This document shows, piece after piece, positions 24,611-34,416 of a DNA stretch of 47,638 bases (position 1 is the first letter of the stretch; each line of letters begins with the position of its first letter). A program made the position numbers and the translations under genes. This DNA is from Deltaproteobacteria bacterium (GTDB taxonomy: Bacteria > Desulfobacterota > Desulfobacteria > Desulfobacterales > Desulfobacteraceae), in the NCBI GenBank assembly GCA_027858995.1, contig JAQIBP010000134.1, positions 1-47,638 of the forward strand. Reading direction: 5' to 3'. The notes below the pieces were generated by a model. That model was not told where the DNA came from and did no database searches. It saw nothing but the letters and a program-made list of their open reading frames with translations.

Positions 24611-25426
24611 ATGTACAGGAAAATGATCTCCTTAATAATTTTATCCTTTAAGGAAGGTGTCAGAGACAGGGCATTGATTGGTGCTGGTTTATTCTCTCTT
24701 ATGATGATGGGCAGTGCTCTCGTTGTTGTAAGCATGTTTATGAGAGATCTTGATAAAGTCTCTGTTGATATCAATCTTTCTGCTATAGCTTTTGCCGGGC
24801 TTTTATTAACTTTTTTTGTTTCCATTAACCTGATGGCTAAAGATATTGATAAACATACGATTTATTGTGTTCTATCCAAGCCCTTTTCAAGAAGCCAATA
24901 TATATGGGGTAAATATCTTGGTATCATGCTTTTAATATTTATGGCGTTTTGTATTCTTACCATATGTAGCAGTATTACCATTTTGTTTATAAAATCACAA
25001 TATGAATTCTATTTTAAGAGTTTTTCCTGGATTGAGTTTTATAAGGCAGTTTATGCTCAACTGCTGCTGCTGTTTTTGTTAAATGCAGTGGTTGTCTTTT
25101 TCAGTACAATTACAACAAGCTCATTTATCACGCTTTTGTTCAGTATATCCACTTATCTTGCAGGGCAAACCATAGAAGAAGTAGTTGTGTTTTTAAAATC
25201 AAAAAATGCCATGGATATGCCCTTATCTGAAAGTATAAATGCAATTATTGATATTGCTCAGTATATCCTGCCCAATTTATCAGTATTTGATTTAAAGGTT
25301 CAGTCCGCCCATGCCATAACCATATCATATAACTATCTTTTTGCCATAACCAGTTACAGTCTTATTTATTCTGTGATCCTTCTTTTATCTGCATCTCTTA
25401 TTTTTAATAGAAGAGAGCTGAAATGA
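24611..25426 (+). CDS. ABC-2 type permease
   Basis: This membrane subunit of about 271 residues has six hydrophobic spans (LIGAGLFSLMMMGSALVVV, AIAFAGLLLTFFV, IMLLIFMAFCILTICSS and others) and the cytoplasmic KDIDKHTIYCVLSKPFSRSQYI loop typical of ABC-2 proteins such as NosY/CcmB-like permeases. The start ATG at 24611 has GGGG eight bases upstream. An overlapping in-frame ATG at 24590 adds seven residues and is less likely. It overlaps the next gene by 4 bp. Confidence 0.85.
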   Translation: MYRKMISLIILSFKEGVRDRALIGAGLFSLMMMGSALVVVSMFMRDLDKVSVDINLSAIAFAGLLLTFFVSINLMAKDIDKHTIYCVLSKPFSRSQYIWGKYLGIMLLIFMAFCILTICSSITILFIKSQYEFYFKSFSWIEFYKAVYAQLLLLFLLNAVVVFFSTITTSSFITLLFSISTYLAGQTIEEVVVFLKSKNAMDMPLSESINAIIDIAQYILPNLSVFDLKVQSAHAITISYNYLFAITSYSLIYSVILLLSASLIFNRRELK

Positions 25427-26292
25427 AAAAGGTGTTTCATTATAACATAATACCTTTTTTTCTTATCCTTTCTCTTGGTGGTTATTTTCTTATTCAGCAA
25501 AATCTTACAGTAAAAAGAGAAAATTATTTAAACCAGTCATACATGGGTTATACTCTGCCTTCAAAAATCAGTGGTCTTGCTGCCTTGGAGTTTAAAGGGA
25601 TTTTGTCTGATTTTCTTTTTTTAAAAGTATCGACTTTTCTGGGTGATAAATTTATTAAAAGAGAAATGCTTGCAGATAAACATGCTGACTATATCTATAA
25701 CTCTGTGGATGTTATTACAGATCTTGATCCATGGTTCTGGGATGCTTATCTTTTTGCAGATTTGCTGCTAACATGGGATTTTAAAAAAATTGATATGGCA
25801 AATAAACTGCTTTTTAAAGCAAGAGAATACAGAACAAATGATTTTAAAGTCCCTTACCACATCGGGTTTAATTATTTTTATTTTTTAAAGGATAATATGA
25901 ATGGGGCAAAATATATGATGGAGGCAGCAAGTCTTCCAGGGAGCCCGACCTGGCTTAACGGTCTTGGAACAAGACTGTCCGTATATCAGAATCAATATAA
26001 ACCTGCAATAATGTTCTTAAGCGAAACCTTAAAAAAAACTCATAATCCAGCTCTGGCAAAACAGATGGAAATCAGGCTTAACACTCTTATTGCCCTTGAT
26101 AAGTTGGAAAAAGCAGTGCAGGAATATAAGAAAATATTTGGATTTTTGCCTTTAAAAATAACAGATCTTATTGACAAAGGATTTGTTAAAACGATTCCAC
26201 AAGATCCATATGGAGGGGAATTTATAATCCTGAAAAATGGTCGTGTCTTTACAACAAGTAATATGATTCATAAACAAAAGAAATCTAATTAA
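25423..26292 (+). CDS. Membrane-anchored TPR-like protein of unknown function
   Basis: This 289-residue protein has one N-terminal membrane helix (IIPFFLILSLGGYFLI) and a long extracytoplasmic helical domain. The region about residues 95-210 reads like tetratricopeptide repeats (LDPWFWDAYLFADLLLTWD, ANKLLFKAREYR, YKPAIMFLSETLKK). The C-terminus has a PQDPYGGEFIILKNG turn like that seen at pseudopilin C-termini. It is translationally coupled to the permease and is followed 13 bp later by the GT-C gene. It may scaffold the transporter or the modification enzyme. I do not recognise a named family. Confidence 0.7.
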   Translation: MKKVFHYNIIPFFLILSLGGYFLIQQNLTVKRENYLNQSYMGYTLPSKISGLAALEFKGILSDFLFLKVSTFLGDKFIKREMLADKHADYIYNSVDVITDLDPWFWDAYLFADLLLTWDFKKIDMANKLLFKAREYRTNDFKVPYHIGFNYFYFLKDNMNGAKYMMEAASLPGSPTWLNGLGTRLSVYQNQYKPAIMFLSETLKKTHNPALAKQMEIRLNTLIALDKLEKAVQEYKKIFGFLPLKITDLIDKGFVKTIPQDPYGGEFIILKNGRVFTTSNMIHKQKKSN

Positions 26293-26314
26293 AAGATAGA
26301 TTGTTGTGTTGGAT

Positions 26315-28060
26315 ATGCAAACGTTTAAAACGTCAGTTAAAAAGCATTCTTTTTTATTTTCACTATTGTTAATCATGGCATTCTATCTGCCTGTAAATTA
26401 TTTTTCATCTGTAAATATGGATGATATCAATATTGTGAAAAGGCTGTATGAAAATCATTCAAACATAAATTTTTTTGATCTTTTTTTTCCGGGAGCAACA
26501 GCACGATATTACCGCCCACTTTTAGAAATAATTTTTCATCTTGATTATACAATATGGGGTCTATCCATAAATGGATACCATTTTGGTAATTTCTTGTTTC
26601 ATATCTTAAATACCTGTCTAATCTTTTTAATAACCTTGCATTTGTTAAAATCAGATAAAAATGTAAAATTATATGCTTCTCTGGCAATGGTATTGTTTGC
26701 TCTTAATCCGCTCACATGTGAATCTGTGGCATGGATTTCAGGGCGTTCAGATCTGGCAGGGACCTTTTTTTCTTTATTGGCATTCAATTGTTATTTTATT
26801 AAAAACCCATTACGGTTTATCTTAACACCGATTTTTGTTTTTCTCGGGCTGCTTTGTAAGGAGAATGCATTATCCATTATTCCGATTATTGTATTGGTTG
26901 AATTGTTTTTAAATTTCCAAAAAAATAGAAAAATTACTGAAAATATAAAAGATTGTTTGGTTTGGAGTGTCATTGTCTTTATTCCTCTGATCATATATCT
27001 CTTTTTAAGAACAAATGGATGGGAATATTATTCTTATCATTATGTTGAAGTCTCCAACTCTTTTGCCGGCAAAAAACTGCCTAATAATGAAATTGATGTT
27101 TTAAAAATATTGTATATTTTTCCTGTGATTGCATTCTATTTAAAAAAACTTATTTTTCCATTCCCTCTGAATTTTGCAATTTCACAAATAAATACTCTTT
27201 TTTATTCTTTTTTATTTGTTGTATTTTTTTCCTCTAACATTATCTGTTTTTTTAAAAAAAAGTTTTCTTTTGTTTTTATCTCTATTTTACTGGTTATCTC
27301 ATTTGTGCCGGCTTTACCGGTTGCCCTTGGTGGAGTTTCATGGGTGCCGCTAGCTGAAAGATATCTGTATTTATCTGTGGGTATATTGAGTATTTCCATA
27401 GTTTTCTTTCTAAAAAATTTTTATCAAAATGGGATCATTAATGAAAAAAATTTAATGACTGTTTGTATAATTCTTATCGTTATATTTGCTGGCACGACGT
27501 TAAATATAGAGTTTGTGTGGAAAAACAGTAAAACTTTATGGATAGATACATTAAAAAAGAACCCAGACAATAGTATGGTATTGTTTAAATACGGTCAGAC
27601 ATTTGGAGGAGAAGAAGGCCAACGGGCTTTTAAAAAAGCCATTGCAAGTTCTGAAACTTTTAAGTGGAAATCCATGACATTTATGGAAATTGGTAAATAT
27701 GAAGGATCTATTGGGAATTATGATGAAAGTATTAAAAATTTAGAAAAGGCACTAAATATTAAGAAAAGTTTTTCCAATTATCGTGATGCAGCACAGATTG
27801 TTTCAGGGTTTGACTGTAGTAATTCTCATAACCAACTGGAATATATTAATAAAACTATTGAATATTATAAGATGGCATATAGTAGAAGAAAGACGCCTTC
27901 TGTATTGTTTCAAACTGGTATCCTTTTAAGGAAAACAGGTAAAAATGATGATGCAGATAAATTGTTTGCAGAAATAATTAAAAAGTTTCCTGATTCAAAA
28001 TATGCTTTATATTCTAAAAAACAACTTGAAAAAAATAATAAAATTTTTGATGCAGGATAG
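26315..28060 (+). CDS. Multi-pass GT-C/TMTC-like protein with C-terminal TPR
   Basis: This protein of about 581 residues has roughly ten hydrophobic spans, then a soluble tail. The first periplasmic loop has the acidic NMDDINIVKRL and a YYRPLLEI motif, as in O-mannosyltransferase/TMTC-type GT-C enzymes that use lipid-linked sugars. Residues about 420-580 contain TPR-like helices (SNYRDAAQIV, PSVLFQTGILLRKTGKNDDADKLFAEII). Start choice is uncertain: GTG at 26306, TTG at 26309 and ATG at 26315 are all in frame and none has a good Shine-Dalgarno site. In this pilin locus it is a good candidate for a pilin glycosyltransferase. Confidence 0.78.
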   Translation: MQTFKTSVKKHSFLFSLLLIMAFYLPVNYFSSVNMDDINIVKRLYENHSNINFFDLFFPGATARYYRPLLEIIFHLDYTIWGLSINGYHFGNFLFHILNTCLIFLITLHLLKSDKNVKLYASLAMVLFALNPLTCESVAWISGRSDLAGTFFSLLAFNCYFIKNPLRFILTPIFVFLGLLCKENALSIIPIIVLVELFLNFQKNRKITENIKDCLVWSVIVFIPLIIYLFLRTNGWEYYSYHYVEVSNSFAGKKLPNNEIDVLKILYIFPVIAFYLKKLIFPFPLNFAISQINTLFYSFLFVVFFSSNIICFFKKKFSFVFISILLVISFVPALPVALGGVSWVPLAERYLYLSVGILSISIVFFLKNFYQNGIINEKNLMTVCIILIVIFAGTTLNIEFVWKNSKTLWIDTLKKNPDNSMVLFKYGQTFGGEEGQRAFKKAIASSETFKWKSMTFMEIGKYEGSIGNYDESIKNLEKALNIKKSFSNYRDAAQIVSGFDCSNSHNQLEYINKTIEYYKMAYSRRKTPSVLFQTGILLRKTGKNDDADKLFAEIIKKFPDSKYALYSKKQLEKNNKIFDAG

Positions 28061-28165
28061 CAGGTCTGACTGAACAGATATCCGCTCGCTTTTTTTGCAG
28101 TGTCACACTAAAGATTGAAATTTATTGAGCAGAGTTTTTTAAATTTTCAGGTCTAAAATATAATT

Positions 28166-28185
28166 GTAGGGTGAAATCACCCTGC
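28166..28185 (+). terminator. Hairpin after the pilus locus (possible terminator)
   Basis: An 8-bp stem with a four-base loop (GTAGGGTG / CACCCTGC) lies between the GT-C gene and the next promoter. No clean T-run follows, so the terminator role is tentative. Confidence 0.4.
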
Positions 28186-28202
28186 AAATCCTGTTATCTT
28201 TC

Positions 28203-28232
28203 TTGACAAAAATCCATCATCTGTCATATTGT
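28203..28232 (+). promoter_or_regulatory. Predicted sigma-70 promoter of the lipoprotein-coaBC run
   Basis: TTGACA (28203-28208) and TATTGT (28227-28232) are 18 bp apart, 46 bp before the lipoprotein ATG. The -35 is a perfect match. It probably starts the long housekeeping operon. Confidence 0.6.
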
Positions 28233-28277
28233 TACTTTCTGAATTAAAGCCTATTTTATTAAAAACAAGGAGGAGAG

Positions 28278-28781
28278 ATGAAAATTAATGTTAAAGTATT
28301 TGTCAATATTGGAATAGTTGTTTTGCTGGCATTCTTTATTTCAGGATGCTTTGGTGATACCTTTTCAAGCAAACCAGAGGATGGGTCATCTGATGTTCAG
28401 TCTAAATCCAGAAAGACCACAGCTGTTTATTATGACTTTGAAGATGTTTTGATTCCAATGGAATTAAAAGTAGTGGAAGATAAAACAGTTGTTATTTCAA
28501 CTCCGGGTTTTACTTCTGGTATTATTACCTTGAAAGGTCGGATTGAAAGACGTTCGCTGTTTAATTTTTTTAACAATAATATGCAAAAAGATAATTGGAA
28601 TATCTTAAGTCAGATCAAATCACCGGGTACAACAATTATGGTATTCCAAAAGGCTGCCAGGATTTCGGTCATTACCATTCGTAGTGAGCAGTTTAATACA
28701 TATGTTGAAGTTGGTGTAGCTCCTTCTGCTGTAGGAAGTGAAGCGGGAACAGGCTTTTCCGAGTCAACTCTTGTAGAATAA
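28278..28781 (+). CDS. Conserved lipoprotein of unknown function
   Basis: This 167-residue protein has a lipoprotein signal: a hydrophobic helix ending in FFISGC, with lipidation at C24. The mature protein has a compact alpha/beta region (YYDFEDVLIPMELK, TPGFTSGIITLKGR, LFNFFNNNMQKDNW, SPGTTIMVFQK). I recall this pattern from deltaproteobacterial lipoproteins encoded before coaBC, but I know no function. The charge after the Cys (G-D) could affect inner/outer membrane sorting. Ribosome-binding site AAGGAGGAG is excellent. Confidence 0.8.
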   Translation: MKINVKVFVNIGIVVLLAFFISGCFGDTFSSKPEDGSSDVQSKSRKTTAVYYDFEDVLIPMELKVVEDKTVVISTPGFTSGIITLKGRIERRSLFNFFNNNMQKDNWNILSQIKSPGTTIMVFQKAARISVITIRSEQFNTYVEVGVAPSAVGSEAGTGFSESTLVE

Positions 28782-28798
28782 ATTTTCATGGAATAACG

Positions 28799-29992
28799 GT
28801 GCTTGAAAATAAAAATATCCTTCTTGGGATTACCGGGGGAATCGCTGCATATAAAGCTGTTGAGCTTTTAAGATTGTTGAAAAAAACCGGGGCAAATGTC
28901 AATGTGATTATGACTAAGAGTGCCCTGGAATTTGTCGGCAGGACTACGTTTGAAGTTTTATCTGAAAACAAGGTTTTAACGGACTTGTTCTCTGATACTG
29001 ATTCCTCTGTAAAGCATATTGATCTTGCAACAAATGCCAATGTAGTAATTATTGCTCCTGCCACTGCAAATATAATTGCAAAACTTGGAGCTGGTATTGC
29101 TGATGATGCTCTTTCCACAACAATGCTTGCTGTTGCATGTCCTGTAATGATCTGTCCGTCCATGAATACGAATATGTACCAGAATATTCAAGTTCAGAGG
29201 AATCTTGACTCTCTTGAAAAAGATGGGTTTAATATTCTTGATCCGGATGCAGGAGTTCTGGCCTGCAAAACTGTGGGGGCAGGAAGACTGCCCGATCCAT
29301 GGTTTATTTTTGACAGGCTTGAAGCAATGCTGGTTAAAAAAGATTTAAAGAGTAAAAAAATCCTTGTTTCCGCAGGTCCCACTGTTGAAGCAATAGATCC
29401 TGTCAGGTTTGTCAGCAATCATTCATCTGGAAAAATGGGTTATGCCATTGCCAGGGCAGCAGAAAAGCGAGGAGGGCAGGTGACTCTAATTTCAGGGCCT
29501 GTCACTCTTGAACCTCCAGTAAATGTTGAGTGCATTAATGTTGTAAACTGTGAAGAGATGGCTGAACAAATGCTTTCACACCTTGATGAAACTGATATTA
29601 TAATAAAAGTAGCAGCTGTGGCTGATTACAGACCTGTAGATCCAGCAGACAGTAAGATTAAGAAAAAAGATAATAAAGCACTTTCTGTTGCAATGACTCA
29701 AAATCCAGATATTGCAAAACTTATTGGGGAGAAGAAGAGAAAAGATCAGTTCCTTGTAGGGTTTGCAGCAGAAACAGATGATCTTGAAAAAAATGCAATA
29801 TTGAAAATTAAGAAAAAAAACCTTGATATGATAGCTGCAAATCTTGTTGGCTCTTCTGATTCAGGATTTAAAGCAGATACAAACAAAGTTAAGCTTTTTT
29901 TCAAGGATGGTTCGTTTATTGATATTCCCTTAATGGATAAGGAGAAGGTAGCAGATATCCTGTTAGATAATATCATTGAGAAAAAGGGATAG
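28799..29992 (+). CDS. coaBC: Bifunctional phosphopantothenoylcysteine decarboxylase / phosphopantothenate-cysteine ligase
   Basis: This 397-residue enzyme carries out two steps of coenzyme A synthesis. The N-terminal CoaC flavoprotein domain has GITGGIAAYKAVEL, the catalytic His in VKHIDLA and the substrate clamp CPSMNTNMYQN. The CoaB domain starts near residue 185 with VSAGPTVEAIDPVRFVSNHSSGKMG and contains KVAAVADYRP, the CoaB signature. The start is GTG at 28799, 17 bp after the lipoprotein stop. Both active sites look complete. Confidence 0.95.
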   Translation: MLENKNILLGITGGIAAYKAVELLRLLKKTGANVNVIMTKSALEFVGRTTFEVLSENKVLTDLFSDTDSSVKHIDLATNANVVIIAPATANIIAKLGAGIADDALSTTMLAVACPVMICPSMNTNMYQNIQVQRNLDSLEKDGFNILDPDAGVLACKTVGAGRLPDPWFIFDRLEAMLVKKDLKSKKILVSAGPTVEAIDPVRFVSNHSSGKMGYAIARAAEKRGGQVTLISGPVTLEPPVNVECINVVNCEEMAEQMLSHLDETDIIIKVAAVADYRPVDPADSKIKKKDNKALSVAMTQNPDIAKLIGEKKRKDQFLVGFAAETDDLEKNAILKIKKKNLDMIAANLVGSSDSGFKADTNKVKLFFKDGSFIDIPLMDKEKVADILLDNIIEKKG

Positions 29993-30001
29993 ATTTGCAA
30001 G

Positions 30002-30598
30002 ATGGATGCTGGTGTTCAAAACGAATCACTCTTGGTAAAAAAAGAATTTATCAATGTGCTTAAAGATTTTTCCCAATATCTTTTGCAGCAAAAGCAGAGA
30101 GGGAATAATTTTTTTGAAATTTCAAAAAAATCTGAAACCAAAGTCAATAACTGGGGCCTAAATTGGGGTTCAAGAGATGTAGCACAGGAAAATTTTTTCT
30201 TTCAGGGCCCTGAAAATGCTAAGGTCTTTATCTTAGACAGCAGCACAGGTTTTTTTAAGGACAAGAGCGGAGAGTTGTTAATCAAAATTCTTGCAGCCAT
30301 GAAGCTGGCAACTGATTCTGTGTTTATCTGTAATGCAGATAATTCGGAATCTGTTAATACAAAAATAAAAACCATTTTACCAAAAGTCATTATTACTCTT
30401 GGAGAAAAAGCTGGGCAATCCTTATTAAAGATTCAACAGCCTTTGGAAAAATTTCAAGGAAGATTCCATGAATATTATGGCATTAAGGTTATGCCTACCT
30501 TTCATCCATCTTTGCTTTTAAAAAAACCAGAGTTTAAACGTCAGGTATGGGAAGACATGCAGCAGGTCATGGAGTATGCAGGTACCAGGCATGGCTAA
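30002..30598 (+). CDS. Degenerate uracil-DNA glycosylase-fold protein
   Basis: This 198-residue protein resembles the family 4/5 UDG superfamily only in its C-terminal half: VIITLGEKAGQSLL, then the MPTFHPSLLL motif (H168-P-S) followed by KRQVWEDMQQVM. The catalytic motif A (G-E-x-P-G) is replaced by ILDSSTGFF near residue 78, and the four iron-sulfur cysteines are missing; only C110 is present. It is therefore unlikely to be a normal uracil glycosylase and may be a DNA-binding or inactive relative. It ends inside the recombinase gene (23-bp overlap), implying coupled expression. Confidence 0.7.
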   Translation: MDAGVQNESLLVKKEFINVLKDFSQYLLQQKQRGNNFFEISKKSETKVNNWGLNWGSRDVAQENFFFQGPENAKVFILDSSTGFFKDKSGELLIKILAAMKLATDSVFICNADNSESVNTKIKTILPKVIITLGEKAGQSLLKIQQPLEKFQGRFHEYYGIKVMPTFHPSLLLKKPEFKRQVWEDMQQVMEYAGTRHG

Positions 30599-31505
30599 TG
30601 ACGGCTTCATGCTTGTTGACAGCTTTATTGATGCGCTTAAAGCAGAAAAAGGGTACTCTGTACATACATGCAGGGCATATCATTCAGATGTTTTAAGCTT
30701 TATTGATTTTGTTTTTAAAGATCAGGAAGTTAAAGAGGGTGGTTGTCAGACAATTTTTCTTGAACAGGTAAAGAAGCTTGATAAAAATAAAATTAGAAGA
30801 TATTTGGCCATACTTGTAAGATCAGGAAAATCAAAACGCACTATCTCAAGGAAACTCTCATCTTTAAAAGCATTTTTTGATTATTTAATAAAATCAGGAC
30901 ACATCACTGCAAATCCGGCAGACATGATACCATTTCCAAAACTTGGGAAAACCATACCCAGATTTCTGAATATTGATGACCTGTTCAGGCTTTTGGATTC
31001 AATAAAAACAGAAACTCTGCTTGATAAAAGAAATCTTGCAATGTTTGAAACCTTTTATTCCACAGGCATGAGAGTATCGGAAATGGAAGGTTTGAATATT
31101 GAAGATATTGACTTTAAAAGGCAAATGATTAAAGTCTTTGGAAAAGGTTCAAAAGAGAGGATAGTTCCAGTGGGCAAAAGAGCTTTAACAGCAATAAAAA
31201 ATTACAGGGATTCTTTGAACGAAAATTTTACTACTCTGTTTTTAAACAAAAATTTTTCACGCTTAAGTTCCAGATCCATTAGGCGTATTCTGGACAAATT
31301 AGTGAAAGATTGCGGGTTAAATACAAAGATTTCTCCTCATACACTGCGTCACTCCTTTGCTACACATATGCTGGATTCAGGGGCAGATTTAAGGGGAATT
31401 CAAGAAATTCTCGGACATGCAAGCCTGTCCACAACTCAAATCTATACCCATGTAAGTATGGATAAATTAATGCAGGTGTATGACAAGGCACATCCAAGAA
31501 GTTAA
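30576..31505 (+). CDS. xerC: Tyrosine recombinase, XerC/XerD type
   Basis: This recombinase of 304-309 residues has an N-terminal SAM-like DNA-binding domain ([26 protein letters not shown]) and the catalytic core with R in [10 protein letters not shown]-x2-R in [12 protein letters not shown] and the H...Y pair in [15 protein letters not shown]. It would resolve chromosome dimers at dif. Starts at 30576 and 30591 are both possible. Placement directly before hslVU matches the common xerC-hslV-hslU order, which is why I prefer XerC over XerD. Confidence 0.88.
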   Translation: MQVPGMANDGFMLVDSFIDALKAEKGYSVHTCRAYHSDVLSFIDFVFKDQEVKEGGCQTIFLEQVKKLDKNKIRRYLAILVRSGKSKRTISRKLSSLKAFFDYLIKSGHITANPADMIPFPKLGKTIPRFLNIDDLFRLLDSIKTETLLDKRNLAMFETFYSTGMRVSEMEGLNIEDIDFKRQMIKVFGKGSKERIVPVGKRALTAIKNYRDSLNENFTTLFLNKNFSRLSSRSIRRILDKLVKDCGLNTKISPHTLRHSFATHMLDSGADLRGIQEILGHASLSTTQIYTHVSMDKLMQVYDKAHPRS

Positions 31506-31528
31506 AAAATAGAAAGGGAGGGGAAAAA

Positions 31529-32068
31529 GTGAGTATAGAAATATTCCACGGCACAACCATTCTTGCTGTGAGGCATAAAAAAAAGATAGTTGTGGCAGGG
31601 GACGGTCAGGTAACACTGGGAAACATTGTAACAAAACACAAGGCAAAAAAAGTTCGGAGAATTTATAATGATAAAATCATTACAGGATTTGCAGGAGCGA
31701 CTGCTGATGCTTTGACTCTCTCTGAAAAACTTGAAGAAAAACTTGAAAGATATAATGGAAGCCTGACAAGGGCTTGTGTGGAACTTGCAAGGGAGTGGAG
31801 AACAGACAAATATCTGCGCCGTCTCGAAGCAATGATGATTGCAGCAGACAAGGATAATACCTATCTGTTATCAGGAAACGGGGATGTAATTGAGCCCGAT
31901 GAAGGAGTAATAAGCATTGGTTCAGGAAGTACTGCAGCCCAGTCAGCAGCAGTTGCAATGCTGGAAAATACAGATTTTGAACCAAAAGAGATTGTAGAAA
32001 AAGCCATGAAAATAGCTGCTGATTTGTGTATTTATACTAATCATTATATAACAGTAGAAGAGTTTTAG
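31529..32068 (+). CDS. hslV: ATP-dependent protease peptidase subunit
   Basis: This 179-residue N-terminal-nucleophile protease has a short propeptide MSIEIFHG, then TTILAVRH with the catalytic Thr exposed on processing. Also visible are [22 protein letters not shown] and the [11 protein letters not shown] substrate-site region. It forms the double-hexamer core of the HslUV protease. It starts with GTG at 31529 behind GGGAGGGG, a strong ribosome-binding site. The ATPase partner follows after 101 bp. Confidence 0.95.
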   Translation: MSIEIFHGTTILAVRHKKKIVVAGDGQVTLGNIVTKHKAKKVRRIYNDKIITGFAGATADALTLSEKLEEKLERYNGSLTRACVELAREWRTDKYLRRLEAMMIAADKDNTYLLSGNGDVIEPDEGVISIGSGSTAAQSAAVAMLENTDFEPKEIVEKAMKIAADLCIYTNHYITVEEF

Positions 32069-32169
32069 TCGGCAGGCTGCTACACAACACCAATTTTCCC
32101 AATTTCTACGTTGGAAAAATCTTACTGCAAGAATATGTTATAGTAAAATAATATGAAAGATTTAAAATA

Positions 32170-33534
32170 ATGCAAAATTTAAAGCCAGGCGAGATTGTAA
32201 CAGAGTTAGATAAATATATAATTGGTCAGAATGATGCCAAAAAATCAGTTGCCATTGCCCTTAGAAACAGGTGGAGAAGACGACAGCTTGACAAAGATCT
32301 TCAAGAGGAGATTGCTCCTAAAAATATAATATTGATAGGTCCTACCGGTGTAGGGAAAACAGAGATTGCCAGAAGACTTGCCAATTTAACTGATTCTCCT
32401 TTCTATAAAGTTGAAGCCTCAAAATTTACCGAGGTTGGATATGTTGGACGGGATGTTGAATCTATGATCAGGGATATTATGGAATTGACAGTAAATCGTC
32501 TGAAAGCAAGACAGCAGGATGATGTCCAGGAAAAGGCAGCTAAAATTGCAGAAGAGAGAGTTCTGGATCTTTTACTGCCGCCCCAGAAATCCAAAGAGGA
32601 AAAAAATGACCTGGAAAATGACCAGGAAGAAGAAACTATAAAAGCGGAATCTGTTACATCAACCAGGGAAAAACTCAGGAAAATGCTTAAAAATGGAAAG
32701 CTTGATTCAAGACAGCTTGACCTTGAGGTGGCAGATAAATCCTCCCCCATGGTTGAGATTTTTTCCAATACCGGAATTGAGGAGATGGGCATTAATGTTA
32801 AAGATATGCTTGGAAATTTAATGCCGAAAAATACCAAACACCGCAAGGTAAAGCTTAAGGATGCTTTGAAACTTTTGACCCAGGAGGAGGCAGCTCATCT
32901 TATTGACATGGAGAAGGTGAAAACCGATGCCATTAACATGGTTGAACAGACTGGGATTATTTTTATTGATGAGATTGACAAAATAGCAGGGAAAGATAAA
33001 AGCCACGGGCCGGAAGTTTCTAGAGAGGGTGTGCAGAGAGATCTTCTGCCCATTGTTGAAGGAAGCTCAGTGCCCACAAAGTATGGAATTGTAAAAACAG
33101 ATCATATCCTGTTCATAGCTTCCGGGGCTTTCCATGTATCAAAGCCCTCTGATCTTGTTCCTGAACTTCAGGGAAGATTTCCAATAAGAGAAGAGCTGCA
33201 TTCTCTTGGAGCCGATGAATTTACAAGGATTTTAACTGAACCTAAAAATGCTCTCATACTTCAATATATTGCTCTTCTCAAAACTGATGGGGTTGAAATT
33301 GAATTTACTGATGATGCTGTTGAAAAAATTGCATCCATTGCTGTGGAAGTTAATTCAAGTACAGAGAATATTGGTGCAAGAAGGCTTCATACCTTAATGG
33401 AAAAACTTCTGGAAGATATTCTTTTTAAAGCACCTGATGTTGAAGAGAAGCATATTATAATTGATGCACCCTTTGTGGAAGAACAGTTGATGGACATTGT
33501 TAAAAATGAAGATTTATCAAGGTATATATTGTGA
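32170..33534 (+). CDS. hslU: ATP-dependent protease ATPase subunit
   Basis: This 454-residue AAA+ unfoldase has Walker [11 protein letters not shown], the pore loop VGYVGRDVE, an inserted I domain (charged residues about 135-235), Walker [12 protein letters not shown] and sensor residues in [11 protein letters not shown]. The C-terminal EDLSRYIL tail docks into HslV, as the family requires. It unfolds substrates for HslV. The stop overlaps the GTG start of argB by 4 bp. Confidence 0.96.
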   Translation: MQNLKPGEIVTELDKYIIGQNDAKKSVAIALRNRWRRRQLDKDLQEEIAPKNIILIGPTGVGKTEIARRLANLTDSPFYKVEASKFTEVGYVGRDVESMIRDIMELTVNRLKARQQDDVQEKAAKIAEERVLDLLLPPQKSKEEKNDLENDQEEETIKAESVTSTREKLRKMLKNGKLDSRQLDLEVADKSSPMVEIFSNTGIEEMGINVKDMLGNLMPKNTKHRKVKLKDALKLLTQEEAAHLIDMEKVKTDAINMVEQTGIIFIDEIDKIAGKDKSHGPEVSREGVQRDLLPIVEGSSVPTKYGIVKTDHILFIASGAFHVSKPSDLVPELQGRFPIREELHSLGADEFTRILTEPKNALILQYIALLKTDGVEIEFTDDAVEKIASIAVEVNSSTENIGARRLHTLMEKLLEDILFKAPDVEEKHIIIDAPFVEEQLMDIVKNEDLSRYIL

Positions 33535-34403
33535 AAAAAAGTGTTGCCGACATACTTATTGAGGCATTGCCTTATATAAAAAAATTCTCCGGTAAGACTA
33601 TTGTGATAAAATATGGCGGGCATGCCATGAAAGATGAAGATCTTAAAAAAGATTTTGCCAATGATATCACTCTGTTGAAATATATTGGAGTTAATCCTGT
33701 TGTTGTTCATGGCGGTGGACCACAGATTAATAAGGTTCTGGATTCCATGGGAATCACCTCAAAATTTATAAGGGGTATGAGATATACAGATGATGCAATC
33801 ATGGATGTCGTTGAAATGGTTCTTGGCGGCAAAGTTAACTCTGATATTGTTGCAGGGATTAACCGTCAGGGTGGAAAAGCCGTTGGCCTGACTGGAAAAG
33901 ACGGCATGTTGATCACGGCCCATAAGATGACCATTTACCATCAGGAAGATGAAAATAAACCCCCTGAAATTATAGATCCCGGTATGGTGGGGGAAGTTTC
34001 CAGTATAAACCCTGATATTATTCATACCTTGATAGAGAAAGGATTTATTCCCGTTATTGCCCCGGTAGGTGTTGGGGAAAGCGGTGAAACATATAATATC
34101 AATGCTGACCTTGTTGCATCAAAGATTGCATCAGCCCTGAGTGCTGAACGTCTGATGCTTGTAACTGATGTGGATGGAGTACTGAATATTGATAATAAAC
34201 TTATCTCTTCTGTGAATGCTAAAGATATAAAAGATATGATTGGCAAAGGGCAGATTAAAGGTGGAATGATTCCTAAAGTTGAATGTGCTTTGGATGCATT
34301 AAACAGTGGTGTAAAAAAATCTCATATTATTAATGGGAAACTTTCACATACTGTGTTGCTTGAATTGTTTACAAATTCCGGAATTGGAACTCAGGTATTT
34401 TAA
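33531..34403 (+). CDS. argB: Acetylglutamate kinase
   Basis: This 290-residue amino-acid kinase phosphorylates N-acetylglutamate in arginine synthesis. It has [42 protein letters not shown] and [11 protein letters not shown], all conserved ArgB blocks. It carries the usual hexameric-type C-terminus with [13 protein letters not shown]. It begins with GTG at 33531, overlapping hslU, so it is translationally coupled. Confidence 0.96.
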   Translation: MKKSVADILIEALPYIKKFSGKTIVIKYGGHAMKDEDLKKDFANDITLLKYIGVNPVVVHGGGPQINKVLDSMGITSKFIRGMRYTDDAIMDVVEMVLGGKVNSDIVAGINRQGGKAVGLTGKDGMLITAHKMTIYHQEDENKPPEIIDPGMVGEVSSINPDIIHTLIEKGFIPVIAPVGVGESGETYNINADLVASKIASALSAERLMLVTDVDGVLNIDNKLISSVNAKDIKDMIGKGQIKGGMIPKVECALDALNSGVKKSHIINGKLSHTVLLELFTNSGIGTQVF

Positions 34404-34416
34404 GGACTTAAAAATT

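Noticed and set aside
32403-32846. 147-codon minus-strand frame inside hslU
   Set aside because: It is a Ser-rich antisense shadow of the HslU I domain.
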